Position numbers and translations under genes: made by a program
Notes under the pieces: generated by a model
Seen by the model: the letters and a program-made list of their open reading frames with translations, nothing else
What the model was told of the DNA's origin: nothing
The model's database searches: none
From: Bacillota bacterium
GTDB lineage: Bacteria > Bacillota > Clostridia > Lachnospirales > Lachnospiraceae
Direction: 5' to 3'
DNA length: 64,000 nucleotides
Assembly (NCBI GenBank): GCA_023386815.1
Contig: JAEWIZ010000004.1
Coordinates: 50,468-114,467, forward strand
In this document: in pieces, positions 52,245 through 62,136 of the stretch
Layout of the letters: each line of letters starts with the position of its first letter
Numbering within the stretch: position 1 is the stretch's first letter

Positions 52245-52883
52245 TTACTTACGATAGGCAATCAGCTTGTGAATCGGATTTCCAAGGGCGGAGAAACGTT
52301 CCTCGTATTCTGTCATCACATTGCCTTCTACAAACTCACTGTGGTGCAAATCAAAGGTTACATCTTTCAGTTCCCAACCTGCCAGCTTTGCCTCCTCCAG
52401 TGAGAAGTCAAATAGAAGACGATTATCTGTTTTAAAGATAACCTCGCCCTCCTTTTTTAAACATTTGTCATAACGAGCTAAGAACTCCTTGGAGGTAAGA
52501 CGTCTTTTGGCATGGCGGTCCTTCGGCCAGGGATCTGAAAAATTAAGATAAATCCTTGAAAGCTCGTTAGGAGCAAAAATATCATTCAGATATTCTGCAT
52601 CAAACCGGATGAAATATAGGTTAGACAACTCAACCTCATCCCTCTTCTCCAAAGCACGCAAAAGTACACTGGAATACTTTTCAACACCTATATAATTAAT
52701 TTGAGGGTTCATTGCTGCTAACTGCATGATAAACTTCCCCTTACCCATTCCAATCTCTACATGAATCGGATGATCATTTCCAAAAAGAGAATTCCATTTT
52801 CCCTTTAACAACTCCGGCTCCTGAACTACATAATCATGAGCAGCAACCATTTCTCTAGAGCCCTTTATATTCCGTAATCTCAT
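52245..52883 (-). CDS. trmB: tRNA (guanine-N7)-methyltransferase TrmB
   Basis: A 212-aa SAM enzyme that methylates G46 of tRNA. Key segments are the SAM loop HVEIGMGKGKFIMQLA, the NFSDPWPKDRHAKRRL motif that identifies the family, and FKTDNRLLFDFSL, with a C-terminal TEYEERF. Length is normal. GAGAGG before the ATG. Confidence 0.95.
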   Translation of the reverse strand: MRLRNIKGSREMVAAHDYVVQEPELLKGKWNSLFGNDHPIHVEIGMGKGKFIMQLAAMNPQINYIGVEKYSSVLLRALEKRDEVELSNLYFIRFDAEYLNDIFAPNELSRIYLNFSDPWPKDRHAKRRLTSKEFLARYDKCLKKEGEVIFKTDNRLLFDFSLEEAKLAGWELKDVTFDLHHSEFVEGNVMTEYEERFSALGNPIHKLIAYRK

Positions 52884-53358
52884 TATTAACCTCTCATTCC
52901 GCTGCTCGCTGCAGCATAAATCTATTCATCAAGTCCTTAACGGACTTATGAAAAACCTATCATATTATAGTAAACTTATAGATAAACTGTTTTTATTTCG
53001 AAGGACAATTATTTCTGCCTTTTCAACCTCTTCCTATTATAAAGTCTGACTTTAAATTCGTCAATTCTTCACTAACTCTTCTAGCTTAAAACTTTAATTC
53101 GTAATATCCATTTAACATAACTCTGATTTCTCAAGCTACGCTATGGCCGTTTTTTGTCATATAATGACGATCTAGAAAGCTTCACATTTGTTTCCATTTT
53201 CTTGTTTACATCACAAATCAGCTATAGTACAATGGTACATACGAACAAGCTGTTCTTCGGAAATATAGATTGATTTCCCGAGAGCTTTCCATTATTATGT
53301 AGTAGTGTCTGGCTTTGTTATGACACAATGTTTTATCTGTTTATCTTAGGAGGATCAT
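52884..53358. other. Intergenic region between trmB and dacF
   Basis: A 475-nt region with divergent promoters. An AT-rich stretch near 53150-53230 includes TTGTTT about 17 nt before a TAGTAC/TACAAT box, a possible dacF promoter. No gene or structured RNA seen. Confidence 0.55.
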
Positions 53359-54822
53359 ATGAAGCAACGAATCTTTGCTTTTTTTATAATAGCTATTACT
53401 TTATTAAGCACAATCTCACCATCGACAAGCGCTTTTGCAGCAGAAACTACGAATAATTCATCCAAAGGTGTTTCAACTAATACCAACTCCTCTGTGACTT
53501 GGCCGGAAGGACCAAATGTCTATGCAGAAGGAGCAATTGTTATGGAAGCTTCTACGGGCCTAATCTTATACGAAAAAAATGCTCAGAAATCCTATTACCC
53601 CGCGAGTATTACAAAGATCATGACCGCACTTTTAGCGATAGAGAATTCTTCAATGGGAGATACTGTTACCTTTTCACGGAATGCAATTTTTGATGTTGAA
53701 TTAGACAGCAGCCGTATTGGTATCGATGTAGGTGAGCAGCTTACGATGCAGCAATGCTTATATGCCATTCTACTTGAATCTGCCAATGAAGTTACCTATG
53801 CTGTAGCAGAACATGTAGCAGGGTCAATCCCAGCCTTTGCTAAGATGATGAATGAACGTGCTAAAAGCCTTGGCTGTGTTAATACTAATTTTACGAATCC
53901 GCACGGTCTTCATGATGAAAACCATTATACCTCTGCTTATGACATGGCTTTAATCACAAAGGAGGCCATGAAAAATGCAACATTTCGCAAGATTTTTAAT
54001 ACAAGGACTTATCAGATCCCACCTACAAACATTCAGTCTGAAACCAGGTATTTAAGAAATCATCATCGTTTTGTACTAGGACAGGATTATTTATATGATG
54101 ATTGCATTGGTGGAAAAACAGGATACACTTCCAAGGCTAAGTATACCTTAGTTTCCGTGGCAAAACGGGGTGATCTGGAACTTATCTGTGTTGTTATGCG
54201 TGACGATAGCAATGAACATCAATACACTGATACTCAGAAGTTATTCAATTATGGTTTTGATAATTTCTCTATCTACCCGATTAATGACCTCGAATCCTCG
54301 GATTCGATTACTGAATCACCCATGTTCACAAAATATAACGCATTACTAAGTGATACCCAAACACCCATTACAATTGACAAGAATGGTTATTTGATTCTAC
54401 CTAATTCAGCATCCTTTCAGGATGCACAGAAGGATGTTACGTTCTATTCCTCACAGGATGGCACGAATGGAACACCTTCTTCGGGAATGGACGCTGGCGA
54501 TAAGATTATTGGAAAGATCTCTTACACCTACAGTGGTAAATACGTTGGTGGAGCAAATATATTATACAAGAACACTAATCCTTTGGTATTGATTCAAGAT
54601 AGCGAAGAAAAACCCGCGGATACACCTTCCGAAACAAGTCCTTCCAAGAAATCAGGAAAGCCGCTTATAATTATCGTTGGCATAGCTGCAGGTTTATTAA
54701 TTATAGCTGTTATTTTATATTATATATTCGTTGAGCGCCCACGCTTAAGAAGGAGAAAAGCCTATTATCATAAACGTGCTAATAGAAAATCTTATCGTGA
54801 CGATGATTTCTTGGATTTATAG
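53359..54822 (+). CDS. dacF: D-alanyl-D-alanine carboxypeptidase, DacF-type low-mass PBP
   Basis: A 487-aa secreted enzyme that trims D-Ala from peptidoglycan stem peptides. An N-terminal signal peptide ends near residue 28. The serine-protease motifs are complete: Ser83-x-x-Lys86 (ASITKIMTA), Ser141-Ala-Asn143, and Lys253-Thr-Gly255 (GGKTGYT). A C-terminal membrane helix (about 435-455) anchors it and is followed by an Arg/Lys-rich cytoplasmic tail. This is longer than B. subtilis DacA and resembles DacF of Clostridia. AGGAGG before ATG. Confidence 0.92.
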   Translation: MKQRIFAFFIIAITLLSTISPSTSAFAAETTNNSSKGVSTNTNSSVTWPEGPNVYAEGAIVMEASTGLILYEKNAQKSYYPASITKIMTALLAIENSSMGDTVTFSRNAIFDVELDSSRIGIDVGEQLTMQQCLYAILLESANEVTYAVAEHVAGSIPAFAKMMNERAKSLGCVNTNFTNPHGLHDENHYTSAYDMALITKEAMKNATFRKIFNTRTYQIPPTNIQSETRYLRNHHRFVLGQDYLYDDCIGGKTGYTSKAKYTLVSVAKRGDLELICVVMRDDSNEHQYTDTQKLFNYGFDNFSIYPINDLESSDSITESPMFTKYNALLSDTQTPITIDKNGYLILPNSASFQDAQKDVTFYSSQDGTNGTPSSGMDAGDKIIGKISYTYSGKYVGGANILYKNTNPLVLIQDSEEKPADTPSETSPSKKSGKPLIIIVGIAAGLLIIAVILYYIFVERPRLRRRKAYYHKRANRKSYRDDDFLDL

Positions 54823-54828
54823 CTCCTC

Positions 54829-56043
54829 CTATTGACCAAAGGAAGCAAATAATTTGGCGATCTCATCCTCTGTTAGCGCTTTATTAGGATCCTCATAAAG
54901 TGGGATAACCTTTTGCTCAGTGACAATTTCATTTAGAATAATCTCATCTGGAACTATTTCATCTGAAGGATTTTCTTCAGAAACAATTTCTTCAGTAATA
55001 ATTTGTTCAGAAGTAATTTGTTCAGAATCAATTTCATTTAGAACATCCTGATTTAGAATATCCTGATCTAGAACAACCTGATCAGAAATAACATCTGCCT
55101 CAAGCTCTGGCTCTTCATAGATCCAGCTAGTCTCTGAGGCATTTTCTTTTATCTCATTCTCATAGGGATTTTCCGCATCTTTGATATTCTCCGATTGCGC
55201 CTCTTCGACTGATAATTGATCTCCTATGGAAGCTATTTTTAATAGATAATCCTCATTGAAAGACTCTTCATCTGAATTGTCTTCCTGTAAATAATCCTGA
55301 GCTAATCCATCTATCATAGAATCCAACGACAGCTCATCTTCATTAGCAGACCGTTGCTCTTCCTTATAATAATCGTCAATAAACACCTTTTGGGGTGCTG
55401 GCCCTTGTGAAATAATGTTTTCCACTACTTCCAAGTGATCTTTTATTTCCACCAGTCTCTGTAGCTGATCTTGAAAAAGCTTCTGGTTACTTTCCTCAAG
55501 CGAGAGAAGCTTATCAAACTGATTACTTGATACTTCACGCTTTGACTCCTCTTGAAGAATCTCCATTATTTTATTAGCATTTTCTTTACTGTGATTCATC
55601 TCTATATTTAATGCTTTTTTCTGGCCCTCAAGTGCTTTTTTTTGCAATTCCAATACCTTCTGTAGGGTATTTTCCTGATTTTTTTCCAAGGATTCTAATT
55701 TCGATAAAACATCCTCAAATTGCTTCCTCTGATATTCCGCGCTTTTCTTTGTTGCTGTATAAGAGGCTTTTTGAGTATTAAGTAATTCTGTATAACGCTC
55801 CAGCCATAGTTCTGATTCATGGCTAATAGCATGATCCAGATAAAATTGATTATCTTTTTGATCCCGTACGATATACTTACAGATTGCATCCAAAAAGAAG
55901 CATGCCATTCCTAAAGAAATGATTCCTAACCCTATTGGAATTATAATACTCACATGTACTAATTCTATACTGTAAATATGAAGCAATAAAGTTGTAAAAA
56001 AGCAACCGCCTATTGCAATTATATTCTTTTTCTGAGTCTTCAT
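54829..56043 (-). CDS. Membrane-anchored coiled-coil protein with degenerate acidic repeats
   Basis: A 404-aa protein. Two N-terminal helices (about 8-28 and 31-56) are followed by a coiled coil (about 75-215) rich in Leu/Glu/Lys/Gln (FEDVLSKLESLEKNQENTLQK). Residues about 220-380 are strongly acidic and disordered, with degenerate repeats of the type ILNQDVLNEIDSEQITSEQ. The C-terminal LTEDEIAKLFASFG resembles short peptide motifs seen at ends of other clostridial signalling proteins. Convergent with dacF, only 6 nt between stops. Function unknown; an envelope scaffold fits. Confidence 0.7.
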   Translation of the reverse strand: MKTQKKNIIAIGGCFFTTLLLHIYSIELVHVSIIIPIGLGIISLGMACFFLDAICKYIVRDQKDNQFYLDHAISHESELWLERYTELLNTQKASYTATKKSAEYQRKQFEDVLSKLESLEKNQENTLQKVLELQKKALEGQKKALNIEMNHSKENANKIMEILQEESKREVSSNQFDKLLSLEESNQKLFQDQLQRLVEIKDHLEVVENIISQGPAPQKVFIDDYYKEEQRSANEDELSLDSMIDGLAQDYLQEDNSDEESFNEDYLLKIASIGDQLSVEEAQSENIKDAENPYENEIKENASETSWIYEEPELEADVISDQVVLDQDILNQDVLNEIDSEQITSEQIITEEIVSEENPSDEIVPDEIILNEIVTEQKVIPLYEDPNKALTEDEIAKLFASFGQ

Positions 56044-56389
56044 TACCAGTATTCTCCCATCCTCTCACCAATTGGCGTTTTATCCTATCCGCTAAAATTC
56101 ACGGTCTATAGACATAATAATAAGAAAATGCTTATAAATCAATCTATAATTAAAATAATAACGTAATTTTAGCGAAATATAAGCTAAAAACAGCTCTAAA
56201 TCTAGTAATAAATAGGATTTAAAGAATCTTACTCCAAGACGGACAACAAGCCCAAAAAAAGATACCAACCCGGAATGGCTCCCTAGGGCTGATACCTGTA
56301 ATTCATTAAGAATGAATGCTGATCTATAACTTTCATTCATATATTCTTGCTATAATACAATTAAGCATCATTTTTTTATAGAACTTATT
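56044..56389. other. Intergenic region after phoR
   Basis: This 346-nt gap contains the phoR terminator (56254-56296) and, on the minus strand, an 82-codon frame that overlaps it and has no ribosome site. I do not call that a gene. Confidence 0.6.
56254..56296 (-). terminator. Terminator of the phosphate operon
   Basis: On the minus strand GGTATCAGCCC pairs with GGGTTGGTATC across a 14-nt loop, then TTTTTTT. Placed after phoR. Confidence 0.85.
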
Positions 56390-57790
56390 TTAAAGATCTT
56401 GTTTTATTGGTAAATGGATCGTAAACTTTGATCCTTCCCCTAATTTACTCTCCACTTTAATGGATCCATCATAGTAATTTACGATATGCTTCACAATCGA
56501 AAGACCTAGCCCAGTTCCGCCAACTCTCTTACTTCTTCCCTTTTGAACACGGTAAAAGCGTTCAAAGATACGCTGAATATCCTCCTCCGCAATTCCTACC
56601 CCTGTATCTGCTATAGTGATTACCATTTCCTTTGCTTCCGAGGTTATCGTAATTTCAACTTTACCGCCTGGTTTATTATATTTAATTGCATTTGTAATTA
56701 AGTTATTAAAAAGTTCTCTCAATTGCTGCATATTTGCCGTCACGGATAAGGGCTTACAATTTGTTTGTATACTCACTTGGCATTTTTGAGCAAGAGGCTC
56801 CAGGGTTCTACATACCTCCTGCAACAATGGGCTGATACGAACTTCTGACATAACCACTTGTGCTTCCTTTGTCTCTAGCCGGGAAATCATTAGAATGTCA
56901 TTGATTAGGTTTGTCATGTTGTCAGCTTCCATTTTAATTCTTGAAAGAAACTCTTTCTTCATATTCTCATCGGTAGCCATATTATTTTGCAAGAGTTCAA
57001 TATAACCGTGTATTGAGGTTAAGGGGGTTTTAAGTTCATGGGATGCATTGGAGAAGAATTCCTGACGCACTAACTTCTCAAACTCTATGCGATCCATAGA
57101 TTCTTTTACTGCCTTAGACATCTGTAATGTCGTATCCGCTATTACATTCATCTCATCATATTGATATAGATTAAAACGAAATTCAGGATTCTTATCCTTT
57201 AATTTTTGCATCTCATCGGCTATCTCCAGGAGAGGTCTCGTCACCGACCGTGAGAATCGATTCGCTAGTATAAGTGATACCACTAGTGTAATGCTGATAC
57301 TAGCCAGTATCGCTGGGATCAGTATACCAATGTATTGTTCCATTCCCGAGAAAGGAACTGCAATCCTTAAGATATAGTTTCCACTTTCCGATGGAGCTGC
57401 CACATACAGCATGGATATCTGAAGGGTTTCTGACTCTCGAATGGCATAACCAATTCCGGATTTCAGCGCTTCTTTGACCTCTTCTCTATCAAGATGATTC
57501 TCCATGCTACTATTATCTTCTACATCGCTGTCTGCAATTACATTTCCCTTCATGTCAATAACAGTAAAACGGGTTGCTTCATTTCCTCTTACCTGTCTTA
57601 GCAAATCTACTTGTTCTTTTAAATCACCGTTATAATCTAGTCCGTGATCTGCTACCCGAACTGTGTATAGCATACTCTCTTCTGATCTTATTAAAATGAT
57701 ATTACTGATAGCCACACCAAAGATTCCACAGCTTAAAATGATTGCCAGTGCTATAATGAAAGCAAATCTTTGAAATATTGCTCTTTTCAA
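56390..57790 (-). CDS. phoR: Phosphate-type sensor histidine kinase PhoR
   Basis: A 466-aa kinase. TM1 (about 9-30), an extracellular sensor domain (31-145), TM2 (about 147-170), a HAMP segment, HisKA FFSNASHELKTPLTSIHGY, and HATPase_c with NAIKYNKPGGKVEI and GTGLGLSIVKHIVNYYDG. I chose TTG at 57790 with GGAG close upstream; a long upstream frame to 57874 overlaps phoB and looks artefactual. Last gene of the pst-phoU-phoB-phoR cluster, so it should sense phosphate through the Pst/PhoU system. Confidence 0.85.
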   Translation of the reverse strand: MKRAIFQRFAFIIALAIILSCGIFGVAISNIILIRSEESMLYTVRVADHGLDYNGDLKEQVDLLRQVRGNEATRFTVIDMKGNVIADSDVEDNSSMENHLDREEVKEALKSGIGYAIRESETLQISMLYVAAPSESGNYILRIAVPFSGMEQYIGILIPAILASISITLVVSLILANRFSRSVTRPLLEIADEMQKLKDKNPEFRFNLYQYDEMNVIADTTLQMSKAVKESMDRIEFEKLVRQEFFSNASHELKTPLTSIHGYIELLQNNMATDENMKKEFLSRIKMEADNMTNLINDILMISRLETKEAQVVMSEVRISPLLQEVCRTLEPLAQKCQVSIQTNCKPLSVTANMQQLRELFNNLITNAIKYNKPGGKVEITITSEAKEMVITIADTGVGIAEEDIQRIFERFYRVQKGRSKRVGGTGLGLSIVKHIVNYYDGSIKVESKLGEGSKFTIHLPIKQDL

Positions 57791-57819
57791 GGAAACTCCA
57801 CCTCCCCTTACTGATCTAT

Positions 57820-58506
57820 TTAGTACTCGGGCTTGGCAAATCGATACCCTACACTTCGCACAGTTCTGATACAATCTGCTCCAATTGTACCCAGTTTCTG
57901 TCTTAACGTACGAATATGAATATCTAGGGTTCTTGTCTCACCATCATATTCATAGCCCCAAATATGATTCAACAGCTCGTCCCTTGTCACAACGCGGGAA
58001 TTATGTTCGATCAGATAGAGCAAAAGTTCATATTCTTTATATGTTAGCTCCACTAAGACACCGTTATTACGCACTTCTCTAGTCGCTGGATTAACTACTA
58101 GTGTCATAAAGCGAATGATATCCGGGCTATCCTCTCTGTTTGATCTTCGAAGCAGGGAGCGGATTCTTGCTGCTAACTCTAATACACCAAATGGTTTTGT
58201 AAGATAGTCATCAGCTCCAACATCAAGTCCCATAACCTTATCCAGTTCCTTATCTTTTGCAGTAAGGCAGATTACCGGTACATTTTTCAATTGGGTGTCC
58301 TGGCGAATTAATTTGATCGCTGCAAGTCCATCCATACCAGGCAGCATTACATCGCATAATACTAAATCCGGTTTATCTTCCTTCATATCCAGAAGAGCAG
58401 GCTCAGCCATCTCATACGCTCTTATCTGGTACCCAAAGCCTTCTAGCGCAACCTTTAATAGTTCGCGGATACTCTCATCATCCTCGATAACATATATTTT
58501 ATCCAT
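57820..58506 (-). CDS. phoB: Phosphate-type response regulator PhoB
   Basis: A 228-aa OmpR-family regulator. Receiver: Asp9/Asp10, acceptor Asp52 in VLCDVMLPGMDG, Lys near 104 (LTKPFGVLEL). DNA-binding winged helix with TYKEYELLLYLIEHNSRVVTRDELLNHIWG and DIHIRTLRQKLG. Placed between phoU and phoR, so called PhoB/PhoP. It should bind the TTTACA-like boxes at 63124-63151. Confidence 0.88.
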   Translation of the reverse strand: MDKIYVIEDDESIRELLKVALEGFGYQIRAYEMAEPALLDMKEDKPDLVLCDVMLPGMDGLAAIKLIRQDTQLKNVPVICLTAKDKELDKVMGLDVGADDYLTKPFGVLELAARIRSLLRRSNREDSPDIIRFMTLVVNPATREVRNNGVLVELTYKEYELLLYLIEHNSRVVTRDELLNHIWGYEYDGETRTLDIHIRTLRQKLGTIGADCIRTVRSVGYRFAKPEY

Positions 58507-58522
58507 GCAATTTTCCTCCCGC

Positions 58523-59185
58523 TTATAATATTCTGATATTATTTACGGATCCTGTCTCATTAAATTCTGTCCATTCGCAAAGGTTAACTGCATGATCACC
58601 GATACGCTCAAAATACTTTGCTATCATTAGAATGTCAACGCATTGATCAACATGTTCATTTGAGGCTCTTAGCATCGTTGCAACCTCTTCCTTTACCTTA
58701 TCAAATAAGTCATCGACAACATCATCCTTCTTAATGATCATTCTTGCCATCTCAATATCCAAAGTGGTAAATGCAACTACCGCATCATGTACCATTTCCT
58801 TAGAAACTCGACCCATCTCCGGAATATGCTTTACAAGATTATAGATCGGCTCCCTCTTTTCACGGATGATTAACTCAGCAATATCAGCAGCATGGTCACC
58901 GATACGCTCCATATCCGTTACTACCTTTAAAGCCGTTGTTACTATTCTTAGATCCCTTGCTACCGGCTGTTGCTTTAAGATCAAAGAAAGACATCTGGAT
59001 TCGATTGTCTTTTCTATATCATTAATATTACGATCTCCTTGAATAATTTCCTTGGCAAGCTCTTCATCTTCATTTTCAAACGCCTTCAAGGTATTATCTA
59101 TTGCATTCTCAATTAAATGTCCCATTTCAGTCAAGTTTTCTCTAAGTAACATTAATTCATGTTCAAACGTTAATCTGGCTGTCAT
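58523..59185 (-). CDS. phoU: Phosphate transport regulator PhoU
   Basis: A 220-aa double three-helix-bundle protein with two copies of the metal-binding E/DxxxD pattern: DMERIGDHAADIAELI and FERIGDHAVNLCEWT. PhoU restrains the PhoB/PhoR response when phosphate is plentiful. AAAGGAGG before the ATG; standard length. Confidence 0.93.
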   Translation of the reverse strand: MTARLTFEHELMLLRENLTEMGHLIENAIDNTLKAFENEDEELAKEIIQGDRNINDIEKTIESRCLSLILKQQPVARDLRIVTTALKVVTDMERIGDHAADIAELIIREKREPIYNLVKHIPEMGRVSKEMVHDAVVAFTTLDIEMARMIIKKDDVVDDLFDKVKEEVATMLRASNEHVDQCVDILMIAKYFERIGDHAVNLCEWTEFNETGSVNNIRIL

Positions 59186-59314
59186 AATAACCTCCTTTAT
59201 TCATCTCCATGAAATCCCGGAAAGAATCTCTTTTATTATAATTATAAACTTCAAAATAAGCTGTGTCAAACAAGATGGAATGGGAAAGGCTCTCCCTCGC
59301 CATGCTTTAAAAAA

Positions 59315-60073
59315 TCAACCGAATCTACCGGTGATGTAATCCTCTGTTCTCTTATCCTCAGGTCTGGTAAATAAAGCATCCGTTGCTGCAAACTCTACCA
59401 CTTCACCCACCAGAAAAAATGCTGTGTAATCAGAGATACGGGCTGCCTGTTGCATATTATGAGTAACGATTGCAACCGTATATTTCTCCTTAAGCTCTGA
59501 CATTAGATCCTCAATCTTAAGGGTTGATATTGGATCCAGCGCGGAAGTAGGTTCATCCATCAGTAATATTTCCGGTTCTACTGCCAGGGCTCTGGCAATA
59601 CAAAGTCTTTGCTGCTGTCCACCCGATAAACCTAACGCTGATTTCTTTAAACGATCCTTCACTTCATCAAACAATGCTGCACCCTTTAAGCTCTCTTCCA
59701 CAAGCTCATCTAATTTGGATTTCGATTTGATGCCATGGATTCTGGGGCCATAGGCAACATTATCATAGATGGACATTGGAAATGGATTCGGCTGTTGGAA
59801 TACCATTCCTATCTTTTTTCTCAGCAGTGTTGTATCCACTCTTGGATCATAGATATTCTCTCCATCAAGCATCACAGTTCCCTCAATTTTAACACTGGGA
59901 ATTAAATCATTCATTCTATTTAATGTCTTTAAAAAGGTTGATTTTCCGCAACCAGATGGCCCAATGAACGCCGTAATTGACTTTTCTTTAATATTCATAG
60001 CTACGTTTTTCAGTGCATGGTTCGTACCGTAGTATAAATTCAGGTCCTTTGTAATGATTTTATCTTTAATCAT
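59315..60073 (-). CDS. pstB: Phosphate ABC transporter ATPase PstB
   Basis: A 252-aa ATPase: TKDLNLYYGTNHALKNV, Walker A GPSGCGKS, QQPNPFPMSIYDNVAYGPRIHG (PstB signature), signature LSGGQQQR, Walker B ILLMDEP. I chose ATG at 60073 (GGAGGAAGCT upstream) over the longer frame to 60199, which is not typical of PstB and lies in a hairpin-rich gap. Confidence 0.95.
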   Translation of the reverse strand: MIKDKIITKDLNLYYGTNHALKNVAMNIKEKSITAFIGPSGCGKSTFLKTLNRMNDLIPSVKIEGTVMLDGENIYDPRVDTTLLRKKIGMVFQQPNPFPMSIYDNVAYGPRIHGIKSKSKLDELVEESLKGAALFDEVKDRLKKSALGLSGGQQQRLCIARALAVEPEILLMDEPTSALDPISTLKIEDLMSELKEKYTVAIVTHNMQQAARISDYTAFFLVGEVVEFAATDALFTRPEDKRTEDYITGRFG

Positions 60074-60130
60074 AGCTTCCTCCAATCCGTCCAACATGAC
60101 GGAGCCTTTTTCTATCAACTGATTTAAGGT

Positions 60131-60211
60131 ATCAGAAGTTGTACTTTGCTTCTGATAAAAGCGATGCTTCTGCGCGGTGCATCGCGATTGTAGGAACACG
60201 TATTTTGTTCC
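60131..60211 (-). other. Three stacked hairpins between pstA and pstB
   Basis: ATCAGAAG...CTTCTGAT (60131-60156), GCGATGC...GCATCGC (60161-60185) and GGAACacgtattttGTTCC (60193-60211). They lie in a 151-nt intercistronic gap of one operon and could stabilise or process the mRNA. Confidence 0.6.
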
Positions 60212-60224
60212 AATAATATATTAC

Positions 60225-61106
60225 TTATTTATTATTTACATCGAGCTTTTTGGACAAATACTTTGTCAACATATTTATTCCAAACACAATGACAAGTAAT
60301 ACAAATGCGATTCCGAATGAAATATCATATTTTCCTTCCTCCATCTTAAGGAACATCTGTATGGTCAAGGTTCCTCCTGGCTGTAGAATTTTTTCTAATA
60401 ATCCTTCACCGAAGTCCCCCAATTTTGGTAACAGATAGCCGCTTCCCGCAGTAAATAATAAGGCTGCCGATTCGCCAACGATACGTCCAATGGCAAGAAT
60501 AATACCTGTTATAATACCCGGCATAGCAGAGGGTAAAAGAATTGTACGAATCATGTACCATTTGGTTGCCCCAATTCCCAAAGCACCGCTTCGGTAGCTG
60601 GTCGGAACTGTCTTTAATGCCTCCTGGGTATTTCTTGTGATTAAAGGAAGAACCATTAAGGTCAGTGTTAAGGATCCTGTGAGTACAGAGTATCCTAATT
60701 TTAAGGTTGTTCCAAAAAACACATAACCGAACAAACCAAAAATAATGGATGGAATACCGGCCAATGTTTCTGTTGTAAACTCAATTAATCGAACTACTTT
60801 ACCGGGTTTTGCATATTCATTCAAATAAATTGCTGCTCCAACACCCAAAGGAATCGCTATAATTAAAGTAAGAAGAATGATGTACAAGGTGTTTACAATA
60901 TTACCAGCTATACCAAAGGTTCCTTTAATGGTACTTGGAACATTTGTTAAGAAGGACCAATTAACTGCTGAGATGCCGCGGATTGTTACATATCCAACAA
61001 TGACCGCAAGTATAACGATTGAAATTGATGCACAAAAATATATAATGCCATGAACCAACACATCAGAAGTTCTAACTTTTTTATCATAAATACTAGCTGT
61101 TGGCAT
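60225..61106 (-). CDS. pstA: Phosphate ABC transporter permease PstA
   Basis: A 293-aa permease with six helices. Typical segments are GIPSIIFGLFGYVFFG, GALGIGATKWYMIRTILLPSAMPGIITGIILAIGRIVGESAALLFTAG. It pairs with PstC as the transmembrane pore. Overlaps pstC by 14 nt. Confidence 0.94.
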   Translation of the reverse strand: MPTASIYDKKVRTSDVLVHGIIYFCASISIVILAVIVGYVTIRGISAVNWSFLTNVPSTIKGTFGIAGNIVNTLYIILLTLIIAIPLGVGAAIYLNEYAKPGKVVRLIEFTTETLAGIPSIIFGLFGYVFFGTTLKLGYSVLTGSLTLTLMVLPLITRNTQEALKTVPTSYRSGALGIGATKWYMIRTILLPSAMPGIITGIILAIGRIVGESAALLFTAGSGYLLPKLGDFGEGLLEKILQPGGTLTIQMFLKMEEGKYDISFGIAFVLLVIVFGINMLTKYLSKKLDVNNK

Positions 61107-62031
61107 CCTTTGCTCCTCCCTTCATTAGACGGTTTAAAATCAGATTAATTATCATGATAAATAAGAATAATACTAAACCGATTGTAAATAACACTCTTTT
61201 ATGAGTATCAGCAGCATAGGACATCTCACTTACAACTGCTGTGGTTAAAAAACGTACTGAGTTGAACATAAGCGGTAAATTTGCGCTATTTCCTGCAACT
61301 AAACTAATAGCCATGGCCTCACCAATTGCTCTGCCCACACCCAATACAATTGCAGTAACAATACCCGATTTTGCAGCGGGAAGGATTACTTTAAAAATTG
61401 TTTGTATTTTTGTGGCACCTAAGGCTAAGGATGCATGCTTATAATGCCCTGGAACTGCCTTAAGGGCAGATTCACTTATATTAATAACTGTTGGCAGGAT
61501 CATAATTGCTAAAACTAAAACGGCCGATATTAAATTAGAACCACCAGTAAATTGGTGCGTTGTTGAATCTTTGTAAATTAACATTTCTATTTTATAAATG
61601 AAGGGACATAAAATGAGAATACCTAATAATCCGTAGATTACGGAAGGAATACCAGCTAACAGCTCAACAGCCGGACGAACAACATTTGCCAACCTCTTTG
61701 GTGCAGTTTCCGCTAAAAACACTGCCGTTAACACACCAATTGGAACACCAATTAAAATTGCCATAGCTGTTCCGAGGAGTGACGTTAAGATTACATATAG
61801 AATACCATAGCTCGGTTCGGACGCAGTCGGTTTCCATAGGGAACTAAATAAAATATCTTTCAACCCCACCTCAAAAATTGCTGGGGTTCCACTGATAAAC
61901 ATGTACAAGGTAATTGAAAAGACAGCTAAAACAGTAAAGAAAGCACAAGCTGTAAAGATATAGCCTGCTACTTTTTCTACTGTCTTTTTTGTTTTATAAC
62001 TACCTATGATAGAGATGCTCTTATCGATCAT
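61093..62031 (-). CDS. pstC: Phosphate ABC transporter permease PstC
   Basis: A 312-aa permease with six helices and the PstC segments ELLAGIPSVIYGLLGILIL and SLALGATKIQTIFKVILPAAKSGIVTAIVLGVGRAIGEAMA. ATG at 62031, AAAGGAG upstream. First permease of the Pst operon, after pstS. Confidence 0.94.
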   Translation of the reverse strand: MIDKSISIIGSYKTKKTVEKVAGYIFTACAFFTVLAVFSITLYMFISGTPAIFEVGLKDILFSSLWKPTASEPSYGILYVILTSLLGTAMAILIGVPIGVLTAVFLAETAPKRLANVVRPAVELLAGIPSVIYGLLGILILCPFIYKIEMLIYKDSTTHQFTGGSNLISAVLVLAIMILPTVINISESALKAVPGHYKHASLALGATKIQTIFKVILPAAKSGIVTAIVLGVGRAIGEAMAISLVAGNSANLPLMFNSVRFLTTAVVSEMSYAADTHKRVLFTIGLVLFLFIMIINLILNRLMKGGAKDANS

Positions 62032-62074
62032 ACAGACTCCTTTATTCATATAAAATGCAGATATAACAACTTCA

Positions 62075-62109
62075 GGAAGAGCTTCCTCCTCAGCAGATGT
62101 AGCTCTTCC
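62075..62109 (-). other. Attenuator-like hairpin between pstS and pstC
   Basis: GGAAGAGC (62075-62082) and GCTCTTCC (62102-62109) are exact complements. No T run. This position after pstS is where partial terminators usually lower downstream expression. Confidence 0.5.
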
Positions 62110-62136
62110 ATTTTACAGTTTAATTTTAGTAATGAA

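Noticed and set aside
56092..56340. 82-codon minus-strand ORF after phoR
   Set aside because: No ribosome site and it overlaps the phosphate operon terminator.
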